The notes under the pieces: model-generated
Databases searched by the model: none
What the model was told of the DNA's origin: nothing
What the model saw: only the letters and a program-made list of their open reading frames with translations
Program-made: the position numbers and the translations under genes
Shown: positions 12,452 through 23,149 of the stretch, in pieces
Position numbering within the stretch: the stretch's first letter is position 1
Layout: the number at the start of each line of letters is the position of its first letter
Source: Neodiprion pinetum
Taxonomy: Eukaryota > Arthropoda > Insecta > Hymenoptera > Diprionidae
DNA: 64,000 nucleotides
Direction of reading: 5' to 3'
NCBI RefSeq assembly: GCF_021155775.2
Contig: NC_060237.1
Span: 22,218,970 to 22,282,969, forward strand

Positions 12452-13198
12452 TCATATTTCGATTTTAGGTAAGCCTTCAAAGCGATTAAATATCATTCGC
12501 CGCTCATAAAAAATACTGGTAAAATTTGGAGGAGGGGAGATTGAGGCACGACCGAATCCTCTTCTTATCTTGAAATATGGAACTAAACCGTTTATCATTC
12601 CTTTTGTACGTGAGGCTCCGCAGGATTCCCCAGGAACAGTAACGGGCGATGGAAGATAGCCTAAGCGAGGGCCCGACATACTTCGAAGTTGAATAAAACA
12701 CTGGGAATTGAAGTGAGAGTTGAAAAGTAAACACTCCTTTCTCTCCCGCGCAGCGAAAGATCCTGAATTTATAATAATCCCGTTCCGTTTTGACAACGTT
12801 ATCATTGCTATTGTGAAATCAGCGAATTGAATAATTATAAATAAATAGGAAATAGCGACAATCCGCGACAACTCCGTAAGTCCCTCGAACATAATGTATA
12901 ATACTGCAGGCTCGCCCGCCCAGTTTCTTGATAAATATGCCCGCGTAGTAACGAGATATTGTCTTTCTCCTGCGGGAGTAATTACACGTCTCGAGTATAC
13001 AACGGAGGGTGAAAAGAGGACTGAAAACAGGCAATGCTCTTGGGTTGGCTCTACTTTGAAGACGGTGGCTGTAGGTAAAGCGCCAAGCCGGCTCCACGCC
13101 ACAGACACAATTGATTCTTGATTCCAAGTCGCCCGGAAGGCCAAGATAAAAAGATTCGCCAGCAGCGTGTAAGGCGCGGCGGGGCCTGGTGGCAACAT
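12452..13198 (-). CDS. Longest open frame in the window (248 codons), unrecognised, doubtful
   Basis: An ATG directly follows an in-frame TGA and the frame runs 248 codons to a stop at 12452-12454. The translation has a hydrophobic stretch near residues 110-135 (IVAISYLFIIIQFADF) that could span a membrane, and otherwise mixed composition. A second minus-strand frame overlaps it (12819-13235, 138 codons), as does a plus-strand frame (12894-13121). This argues that the region is simply poor in stop triplets. No domain, signal peptide or family signature is recognised, and no promoter or poly(A) signal was identified. It may be a chance frame, a fast-evolving orphan, or a remnant of a mobile element. 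Confidence 0.15.
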   Translation of the reverse strand: MLPPGPAAPYTLLANLFILAFRATWNQESIVSVAWSRLGALPTATVFKVEPTQEHCLFSVLFSPSVVYSRRVITPAGERQYLVTTRAYLSRNWAGEPAVLYIMFEGLTELSRIVAISYLFIIIQFADFTIAMITLSKRNGIIINSGSFAARERKECLLFNSHFNSQCFIQLRSMSGPRLGYLPSPVTVPGESCGASRTKGMINGLVPYFKIRRGFGRASISPPPNFTSIFYERRMIFNRFEGLPKIEI

Positions 13199-15793
13199 TC
13201 AAAGAAGAATTAAGCCGAGCGAATCGCATATACATGAATATTCATGTACAAATACACGTGTATATACTCGAGTTGAGTCGAGCTGCGAATCCCTGTCTGT
13301 GTATTAAAAGCGATTGAATGTCCCTCGAGAATTGGACCGGGTTTCATTTTGCGCAGTTTAACGCTGGCAGTGGCTGCGTTTTGTACACCGACGCAGTTCG
13401 CGTGGAGGAGATACGTCGACGTCGGACTCTCGGTTGTGTAGTTTCGAAATGCTTCGGCAGGGTCTTCCGAGGCCAGTCGAGTTGTGTGGCAGTACCGACC
13501 CAAAGCCAAGCGTGTAAGTGGCTGGGTATGACTTTGGCCTCGTTTCTCAAAAGTTATGAGGCGAAGTAACAAATTTTTATCACACTGCAGGAAGTGTTAC
13601 CGCTGCTTGTACTCGGAGATCCAAGCTTCGTCAATAATTCAACGTGAGTTGAAATTCGACCGTGTATACCGCTGCAGATGCCGAGGTGCACACAACTGCG
13701 TTGCTGATAACCGAACATTTATCCACAGGTATCGGATTTCACTCTCAATGGTACCAATTAATTCTCGGCTCGTGACGATCAAGCGCCTTGTTAATTGTAA
13801 TTTTCATTAAACTTTTTTCTTAACGTACCTAATTTTATTTTGCTTTTATCAATTCTCTTGTTATTCTTCAATTCGCAGGTAAAGTGGCCGGATAAAACAA
13901 GTCGAGCAGCGTGTAAGAACAACGATAAGCATTTGCGGCAGGGTCGGCTACTTGGAAACGCTCAAATGCACAAATACTCATCGCTTCTTAAGACCTTCTT
14001 TGTTGGGTGAAGTTTTTTTCCTTTTCTTTTATTTCCATTCTACTTTTTATTCTTCATCATCGAGGCCCGTCTCTGGAGGCTTTCCCGCCGTTCAACGGAA
14101 TTTGTTGCTTTTTATTCGAGCGACCGTAGCATCGTTTTAATTTCCTACTCTGTCGATTCTCAATTCAATTGCATCATTTCACTGGCTTCTGAGCTTCTCC
14201 CCACCCTGTCTCTCTACAGTCTCTTTTTCCTCTCAAAATCCCTCACGATTTTTTTCGCACACTTGTAATTCAATTTATGTACTATTTCCACTTGATTTTC
14301 TCTGCGCCTCCGACCTCCCTATACGCTCTTCCTCTTATCATCTTCGTCCTTCTCGTCACCATGGCTACCGTATCACGTGACTTTAAATCCCTTCAGTCCT
14401 CCCTTAAACTCGGGTACAGTATCGCTGCTTGTTATACCACACAAGCTGTTCATACCGCCGGGTCGTTTTTTCCCTATTCCAAACTGCCTGCCTCGTTTTT
14501 TCTTCTTTCTCTCCTTTCTTCCTTTCTCATCAAGCCACGGTTCCGTATCGACTTTGTATGCTCGGTGGTATTAAATACACGCCCTTCTACTTTTCAACGT
14601 CACTTGCGGAAATTTCCATGTCCTCGGCCAGTTTGCCTCGCACTCCTTTTCGGATTCGTATTGTACGTACAATACCTACGCGGGTGACACATGAAAAGTT
14701 ACGGGGGAAATAGAATAACGGAAAACCTCACCCGGTGGCGTGTCTTAATAATAACCCTTGGCTCGCATCTTCGTTCAGGAAATGTACCAGCTGACCATTC
14801 CTCGGTATAAACAGGCCACGGCTGAATTACGGGGAGTAAACTGCCTCCGGCAAGCGTGTCTCTGTGTCTCTGTGTATGTGGGCGTAGGCACTAAACACCA
14901 TTCAAAATCTGAGATGCATTTAACCGCGAGTTTCCTTACAACGAAGGGGCTGATGTCTGAGTCGTGGGTAAGCCAACGTAAGCCACGTTTCCCTCATCAC
15001 GCACACGTCCCCAGCAGTACTAAGATTTGTCATTACTATTCGTGCATGTTGCAGATATCGGCATTGCGGTAAGATGAATTCGCTGTGCTTGATTTCGTCG
15101 CACGAACAACATGCTAAAATTGATTGAGCGCACTGCTCTGTGCTTCTGGTGTAGCCTGGGGTTGAAATACGAAATTACGAAGTTTAAATTTTTGACGACC
15201 GAGAGCCCAAATTTTAACGAAATATGCATGAGAAATTCTTGAGATGTGACAGTTTATTTTTCGGACTCTTACCGACGCGAGGAATCAAATCGTCGCAGAC
15301 CTGTAAGCCTAATGAAGAATTTATCACATTTTCAATTATTCGTAGGATCCCTGACGATATTTCCATATTTTACCACCAAACTTTATCACCTTGTATGCCT
15401 TCGCAAGTTGAAAAACAAAACGTTCGTCAAAATCACCCACGTGGCTTCCAATCGACGATTCAGCTTTGAGTGTTGGTGCCAATTTGCAACTGTTAAATAG
15501 AGGAGAGCAAATCCATGTTTTTTCAATTAAGAAGTGAGCAAGTCACTTTATCATAATCATACCCATCCGAGGACGTGTGAATATCGAGTTAAAGTAACCC
15601 GCGAGTACGAGTGAAGGTGGAAACGAAATTGAAGGTGGGCAATATCATCCAACGGGAGACGTAAAATTTTTTTATTACCATTCGAAGAATAGCTCGTATC
15701 TCTTGATTGTCTTGGTATACCTGAGATATATCACCGGAAGGTTTGCGAAGGGAGTAAAGCAACGAAAAAAGAAAAAAGACAAAAGAAAAAAAA
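13199..15793. other. Non-coding stretch, nothing recognised
   Basis: It includes a pyrimidine-rich zone (about 14160-14560) that produces the 136-codon plus-strand frame at 14277-14687, rich in Phe, Leu and Ser. No splice-bounded exon or RNA gene was supported. Confidence 0.45.
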
Positions 15794-15868
15794 ATATATA
15801 TATATATTATATATATTATTATATATATATATATAAAAATATATAAATATATATATATACACATATAT
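15794..15868. repeat. TA-rich imperfect microsatellite
   Basis: About 75 nt made almost wholly of TA units with TAT and AAAT interruptions, preceded by an A-rich run (15777-15793). The minus-strand frame at 15589-15864 with its IYIYIY run is a product of this repeat. Confidence 0.9.
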
Positions 15869-18350
15869 GAGAACGCTGGAGAAAGATGCGATCGATTCTC
15901 ATCATCAGGTCTAATTTGATTAGAGTGACGAGACGCGGGAATTCGACGCGCTGATGATGACCGATATTTCTTATCGTCTCAACCCATTACAGACCGTCCG
16001 ACAAGGTGTGTGAGAATTCCCTTGGCGTTGAGCCGCAGGTTGAAACCGCGCCGACGATGCGGGGGCGGTTTGGGTTCGCGTTTGGGTTGCGGACGGGTGT
16101 GGAAATGGTAGCCAACAAATATTGGCATTCTCTCGGTCTATTGTATTTTCTACGAGAAGAAACTTTTCTGCCTTCAATTTCTCGCGCTTTTTTCATCCGC
16201 CAACGCTTCGCCAATTCGTCGCTGTTTCCCCGGCCCCGTTGGGAAAATTTCGTATTTGATTACCTCGTCAGTCGGATACGCGGTTTGTCATTCCTCAGCC
16301 TATATTTTTTTTCCAGTACCGACGTCTTTTTCCTGCGTTTCGTCGCAAGCTTCTTGCCGAGTCGTGACCACGTGCGTTTTTCCAATCTGGAATTCGGGGC
16401 AAGGAGCCTGGCAGCGAAAAACGATCTATGACTGCAGGTAATCTACCGTTTTACATATCAGACCGCCTTTGTTATTTATGTAGGTATTCGATTTCCCGGT
16501 ACATAAATCTCGCCGAAAGCGAACGGTTGCATGTTTATGGATACTTTCGAAGGGATGCAAAATTTTTACGGTAAATGAACGCGCGGAAAACATGAGAAAC
16601 TGCTAATCAGTGTGCTGCAAATTGTCGTATTAGGAAAAAGCTGCATCTGACTTATGGCCATAAAGTTCATCAAATTCAGGCCAAAAGTGACCAAAGAATT
16701 TCGACTGCTAGGCGTTCATCTCGAACTACGCTTTCAAATTAATAGTAAAATTTATTCAATAAAATTTGGAAAATTCGTCCAACGAACATTTATTCTCAAA
16801 AGATAAACCATGTTTTGTTGGGTATTTACTAGAATCTTTGGCTTTTTCATTGCTTTTACTCTGACACAATCGTGGTTAACATACCGAGCATAATCAATTG
16901 CCAGGCGCCGATTAAACTACGAATTTTTCGCTATGTTTTCTTAAGCTTGACGCTTCGGCACATTTATGCTTTTGATTCGATTTGGGATCATTTTCGATTT
17001 TATTTTTCGCAGCCATTCGTAAAATTTCGAAAATCATTGATAGTAGAATACGATGTTGAATTACTTGTGGGGATTATCATTTCCTTGTTCTCGTTCCCTT
17101 TTTCACCTTTCTCTCTTGAGCGATTCTCTGTTTTTCCATCCTTTTTAAGATAAGAACGCGATGAAGCGATATTTTATCAGCCGTTTCGTTTCCAGGGGGA
17201 TTTTCAATTTCGTAAATGTTCACCGCTCCCGTATACACAGGTATATAGCCTCTTTTGCTTATATTATGGGCACTTCGTCTTTGTTGGTTCCAGATGAAAA
17301 CTGAGCGCAAACAACAAATTCAGTAGATACTGCCTTATATTTATAGACACGCACATCTAATACAATATAACATATTTATTACAGGTAAAGCTGCTGAAAT
17401 AATTTAGAGTTTTGAATTTTGTCAATCGGATAAAGGACAAAATGATAACGTAAAAGGTAATAAAATCTTTCTTGTCGATTAAACAACAGCAACAACGTCA
17501 TGCCACCACTTCTATTAGCGTCGGGAATTTGACTGAAAATGGTTACGGGCACTGATGGTTTTCACGGGACGATCGGTAACTAATGAGGGGCGGAAAAAAT
17601 TGTTCCGCAGTACCCCGAGAGTCGAGGCTATTCGTTATCCCCTGAAGGCCTCTGGATTAACCAGGCGCAGAGTGAACTATCCATACGACATGTTTCAAGC
17701 AGGCTCGGAAATTTTGCGAGACAATTGTTATTTATGGGGAAATAAAGGTGGCAGATTTGGGGCGCATGCAAATTCGGAATTTGTCGGAGCTTCCCTGTGA
17801 AATCCACTATATACGGATAAGGTTTACGACGCTACGATGCATGCATAATTGTGAAGCGTTGCGAGCTGCAGCTTTCCGCAGTCTGCAACTAGCCACGCCT
17901 CGCCGATGACAGAGCAATAAACGGACATTTCAGACCATTTAGACGCAAGCAATTTGAGTGTTACGCACCGGCACGTATGCATCGGGAGTTACTTGAGAAG
18001 TGAGAGCAAGTTTTGCGATTGCGCCGTGACGGCGTGCAAACCGAGACAACTGCCATTCTTCAATTCTCAATCAGATGCCTATTTACGAGGTCTCGTAGAA
18101 ATGTGATCGATAAATTTTTATTTCGCAATTTCCTCTACAGGCACGTGATTTTTCACTTTTTCCCGGAAGTTGCCGAACAATGCCACTTCCACGTTCCAAT
18201 GTCATTTGACAGATCAATGACTCCGGCGACTCGCCTTTCTCGCCCCATCATCCCTGCGTCGCTGGTTCGACGCTTAGCGTCGTGTGAGTTATGAAATAAT
18301 GGCCGAGTGCGATCGGAAAATGCACTCTTTCCCGAAGCACGTTTATTTTT
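15869..18350. other. Non-coding stretch, nothing recognised
   Basis: The longest frame is 16006-16431 plus (141 codons), with two open minus-strand frames over its first part; no domain is visible. No structured repeat was seen. Confidence 0.45.
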
Positions 18351-18377
18351 ATTATTATTATTATTACTTTTTTTTTT
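18351..18377. repeat. (ATT)5 followed by a T10 run
   Basis: Perfect ATT units (18351-18366), then a C and ten T (18368-18377). They account for the poly-Leu and poly-Asn runs in overlapping frames. Confidence 0.9.
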
Positions 18378-21300
18378 CAACATAATCCAACCGAGAAACT
18401 GTGGAGATCAAACGCCTCGGGTTCTCGTTTTGAACCGTTTTCCCGGTACCAGTCAATATCCGAAAGGCAAAAAAGTGAAGGAGCCCATAAACACCGAGAA
18501 AATCGAATCAGAAGCTGAGCTGCTCACTTGTTTTATAAACTTTGTTATTCTCTTCGTCCTGTTTTTCTCAGTAATTCGGAGTGTTTAAAAGCCTCCGTAT
18601 CCTCAGGTTTTCTATCCGAAAATTTTCCACCTTTCCCATCCCATTTTCGGCACGACGAAAAGTCAATATGCGATGTTTGAAAGGCGGTAATTATTCGTGG
18701 AAATTGAGAAACATTTTCCCACATCACAGATATAATCCGCCGCAAGGTGATTCTCGATAGTCGCGATCAGGTGGGCGGATCCTTTGCACTGACCACCGAA
18801 TTAAGTAGGAGTCATTGTTAAACGAGATCAGCGAACCCCATTACGAAGAAGGTTCCAGATTTTACGTCATCTCGTAAAGCAGAGACGTGCTCTCATCTAC
18901 ATCGGCATTCACATTCGCGACTATAGTTTCAGTCTCACCTCCGCATTTCGGCTCCGTAGTTTCCCTCAGCTGTTTCATCCGCCCTCTTTTACCTCGACGA
19001 TCCTCCCCCGCAAGGATCGCTCTGTACGTAATGGCCAAATACGATCATTCCCGGTCTTCCAGAAAGCTGAGACTCCTGGGAGGACGGAAGCACCGCTCGT
19101 GGCGTATCGCGGATCAATAGTATCGATTTCGCCATTCGTCAACGGCAACTGTCCGCAGGTACGATACGTAGCTGGGTGCAACCAGGTTCATAAAATGGGG
19201 ATGAGCGGTACGTAGGAATTTCCAAACTCATGAGCGGCGACGGTGAATCGATTTCCACCGCATGACTCACCGCGGCGCGTTGGGTTCGTCCTTGCCAAGG
19301 ATAATACCGGCTTACCGATAACTCGCGGACCATGGTGTTCGTCCAGGCAACGTCCGTTCCTTTTTCGCATCTGTACGCTCCTCCATTTTCACCCGGTCAG
19401 CTGTAATATCGGAACTCGTTCATGCCGACGATCGCTGCAAGCTTACCGCTTTGAGTGCCCACCATACAATTACACTCGGGCGCTGTAACACGCGCTACGA
19501 TCCATCGATCACTCCGAATCACAAACCTGTCCAATGCGAGTAGCAGTGCAGCCAGTGACGAAAAGCTCGTGCCGGAAGAGACGGCCAGCGAATGACAATT
19601 ATCGAATCTTGTTTCACCATTTTTGACAGAAACAAGTTGCGGCTCGAGATGGATCCGCGGTATTCGCGTTGTGTTGTGTCGGCTCTGTTTAGCCGCACGG
19701 GTTTTCCTCCCCGCACATCGGCAATCCGTCGCACGCTGCCTTTACTCCGGCACCAGATCGCTTCGGTAGTGGCATTAGCGTAAGCCACTCGATCCCTTCG
19801 CCTCTCTCCTTCTTTCTCCGCGTATTTCTCTCTCGCCAAAGCCTTCCTCTATCTATACATCTCTCTGTCCCTCTCTACGTTTTCTCTGTCACTCTCGTTG
19901 CGGAAATACCTCGCAAATAGCGATCGATAGGTACTCGTAGGTCCCTGTACCGAAAGCCCTCTCTACTACTCCAACCAGAATGATTGGTTATTGAAACGCT
20001 GGTCGACAGGCACAGCCAGGCATCATTCTGCAGCGAATTACCCTAACCGAGAATTTAAGTCATAAGGGGTAGGAGGCCCGCGAAGAAAGGCAGGGTTGAA
20101 AAAATAGCCTCACACTTTCTCTTACCATACTTGACGTACCCGGACGTTCGTATCTCGGTGAAAAAGACTGCGCTTTTTCACGCTGTCTGATTATGCTGCT
20201 GCGTCAACATGTTTTCAGCTTGTTTGAGAAGAACGAAAAAGCTCAAATTATTGTAGTGAAAATTGCCAGTACGAATGTCGGAGCTGGAAAAAATTTGGAC
20301 GTAATATTTTAGAAAAATTAGCTTAGTTTTCGACTGCGTAAATTGGTGCTCACCGCCATACCACCGGACTGATATATCAGCTTGCAGAGAATTTACGAGA
20401 TTTAGTTCGCATAGCACGTTACCTGGAATGTTGCTCCGCCGTTCATAATGATTATCGATGTCGATATTGAGTGGTCAATCCGATGGAGTGAAAAATGTTC
20501 ATCCCAACCCTCAGGTATCGGTATCCCGTAGATTCGCCGGTTGAACTATTGGAAAGTAACTGACCTGAACCGCCCTTCGAGTTGGTCGTGTGCGTATTTA
20601 CGTACACGCGGGTGACAAAAAGCTCGCCTGAGACTCGCGTAACATCGGACAATATTCAAATTTCATTGTGCCAATTTTGTTTGTAAATGTACGATAGTTT
20701 CCCAAAATTTTGCAGAATCCTCCGCGCCATTTGATGCGGTTAAAGTCCACCACCGCAGCGTGAAAACTGTGGCAGACCGAGTGGTCCTTGTCTCTTCGAT
20801 TGACCACGCTTCCTGCAGCGGAATTTTACCTGCTCTCTGTCATTGGCTATGGATACCGGGCTGCAGTTTCATACGCCCCTTTTTATCGGACAAACGCGCA
20901 AACGAGAAAGGGTAACGGTAAAGAGGAGAATTCGTTCACCGCTTGACGGCCATCGACGTAAAAGACCATTAAGGTGTAAGTATAATGTTCGTAAACGTGG
21001 CAATTGACCGCTGACAAGCGGCTGCACGAACGGCCATTGCTGCTGTCGACACGGAAAACTTTCCGCACGAAGGCGAGGTCGAACAAACTCTGAATTCAAT
21101 CTATGACAATTGGACGATGACCGCGACGACCTTGCGCCAATTGATAGGAATCGATTAATCACTTGAATGATGAATGGGAAGCCCCTTGGATATATCAGCG
21201 CCGTTAATCACTCGTTATGAATTCAGGAAGGGGGCATTAGTGGGTATAGGACAACATGCCCGGCTGATCAGCAATATGTCAAGGTAAATCTGACAAGAAG

Positions 21301-22700
21301 CGTACCGCCACCTGACATTCGAGCGATAAGCTCGCCTGCCCTGTGTTCAAAAGTCAAGGAACGAAAGTGTCCCCTCTAGTTGTATCTTCACGCTACGTGT
21401 ACATGCAAGTCTTAGAGTGGCCGTTTGACACAGTTAAACCTCCTTGACACAACCCTCGTGTATATTCTCTTCTTCTTGCAAAAGCGTGAGCGAGAAATCC
21501 TTCAAGACTTTTATGCTGTTTGAATCCGAGCGCATTCAACTATTTCGCCTCGCTTGTCTTCTCCTTCCATTCTTTATTCCTTCTGTTTTTCCACCAGCTG
21601 CTTCCTTCTTTCAACATCAACGTCGATGATTTTCATGACAAGCATCCTAAACAATTATTTACACCCGTGACAACGTCACCGGCACTTCGCATCCAAACGA
21701 CCCAGGGATCGACTGCGTTGCATACTTTTGTCTTATCATCCGCTTGCGACAGCGGTTGGGTGGATGTTGGGTATCTCCGAGGCCAAGGAAACAGGCACCT
21801 AGTCGTTCCGTGGGCACGCTTTGCGCAGCTATTCATTTCGCCTAAGCCCTGCAGGGCCCGATTCCTTCGCTTCTCGTTTTTGGCCACATTTCACCGCTAC
21901 GGTACCGCTACGCGCTTAGCAGGAGATATATACCATTTATCCGAGGAGAGAATCCAGTCATTTCTGCACTACTTTATTATCTTCCTCATCCCGGTTCGTT
22001 CCGAGGAAATTCTCCTATCTCTGGATTTCAATTTTTTTTTCCTCTCCTCCTTTCACGGTCCCGTCTTCTTCTCTTTGTTAGAATATGTATGAGCATTTCA
22101 AAACAGATCTTGAACGCTTTTTCCTGAGCTGCTTGAATGACATGCAATTTCATCTCGACGCACCTGGCTCAGAAAGTACTTTACTCCTCACACGTAATAA
22201 CGGAAACGGTATAAAGTATTGCAGCGCCATATTTCTTTTCTGACCTCGTATACATAGAGTTCTTTGAAATTGACTTCGACGAGTCCAATTCCACGAGAAG
22301 TCAAAGAAATTTCATGTCTCCATGAGCATATCTGTCGTTACCAATCTATTCGCCTAGTTCAGCGGTACATTTTTTCATGCACAGTGCCACGTGGCTGTGT
22401 TTCATCGATTTAGACTATGAAGAGTAATCTACGTCGCTGCGTAAGCCTTTTGTGAGAAGTTTACGAGCTTATGCGTTGCCGGAGTCGTTTTACGCGCCGA
22501 CTCGAATGTGGAGCCAGACATCAAGGTTCGCAAGGAAGCAAGCGAGACCGAAGTCCCTCGGCGTTTATTTGAACTTGGCTTGGGTGCAAAGACTATTATC
22601 CAAAACTTGTAGGCACCAACTATTTCGCACAATTTCCAACAAACTATAATAGGGTTTCAGCTTATCTTGTGCAAGAGCTTTCATCAACTTCCCTACATAC
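18378..22700. other. Non-coding stretch with a pyrimidine-rich zone
   Basis: Around 19785-19910 the plus strand is strongly C/T-rich with CTCT and TCTC blocks. The 190-codon plus-strand frame at 21520-22092 crosses T/C-rich sequence and has no recognisable domain. Nothing here could be supported as a gene. Confidence 0.45.
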
Positions 22701-22723
22701 AGTAAGGAAGGCTTGGTCCTCCC

Positions 22724-22798
22724 GTGACGTCACACTAATTACTTCGTTCACGTCACGTTACTTCGTTCGGTTAATGGCGTGTGAGCAAGTACGCGTCA
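22724..22798 (+). promoter_or_regulatory. Cluster of CRE-type sites
   Basis: A perfect 10-nt palindrome containing the full cyclic-AMP response element TGACGTCA lies at 22724-22733. Two further CGTCA half-sites follow, in CACGTCACG (22749-22757) and at about 22794-22798. The sequence ACTTCGTTC is also directly repeated on both sides of the middle site. Binding by bZIP factors of the CREB/ATF type is known for this motif; function here is inferred from the cluster and its position about 150-225 nt upstream of a TATA-like box. Confidence 0.4.
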
Positions 22799-22947
22799 CC
22801 AAAAGAGTGCGAAATTCCGTTCTCGTTTCACGCTCCTTGCTGCCTTTCTTGCATTTTCCGATTTTCTCCTTTCTTTGTTGAACCATCAAATCCGAATCTC
22901 CTCTCTGTCGAACATTGCTGATCAGTGTGGAAAACGGCGTGGCTCTG

Positions 22948-22978
22948 TATAAGAAGCCGTTCTCGCCGCGTTTCACAT
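22948..22978 (+). promoter_or_regulatory. Candidate core promoter: TATA-like box and initiator
   Basis: TATAAG at 22948-22953 is followed about 27 nt later by TCACAT (22973-22978), which resembles an arthropod initiator. The spacing is close to that of TATA promoters, and the CRE cluster lies upstream. An AG preceded by pyrimidines at 22989-22990 could instead be a splice acceptor, so the region may have another meaning. Confidence 0.25.
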
Positions 22979-23001
22979 CTTGTCTCGCAGTTAATATCAG
23001 C

Positions 23002-23106
23002 ATGCATAGAAAACCAGTCAACGAGATATCCAACACTTACGCTTGTCAATTTTGGCGAGGTTTTCCATCCTCTGACAGATTAATGTGTGTCTCGAATAAT
23101 ATGTAA
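23002..23106 (+). CDS. Candidate 34-residue small ORF, unrecognised
   Basis: The ATG at 23002-23004 lies about 27 nt after the proposed initiator and opens a 34-codon frame ending at TAA (23104-23106). The product has two Cys (residues 15 and 29) bracketing QFWRGFPSSDRLM, which is reminiscent of a short disulphide peptide, but it has no signal peptide and matches no neuropeptide I know. The frame is also open a short way upstream in the same phase, so this start is chosen only for its promoter spacing. A poly(A) signal follows 11 nt after the stop. The arrangement may be coincidental. Confidence 0.15.
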   Translation: MHRKPVNEISNTYACQFWRGFPSSDRLMCVSNNM

Positions 23107-23117
23107 TCTCAATTGTA

Positions 23118-23145
23118 AATAAACGACTCGAATTGCACGTGTGTA
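23118..23145 (+). terminator. Candidate poly(A) signal with GU-rich element
   Basis: AATAAA at 23118-23123 is followed by GCACGTGTGTAC (about 23134-23145), which is GU-rich as expected of a downstream element. AATAAA is frequent by chance in this AT-rich DNA, so the call rests on the neighbouring short ORF and promoter motifs. Confidence 0.25.
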
Positions 23146-23149
23146 CTAC

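Noticed and set aside
21520..22092. 190-codon plus-strand frame
   Set aside because: Lies in T/C-rich sequence that is poor in stops; the Phe/Ser/Leu-rich translation has no domain, and open minus-strand frames overlap it.
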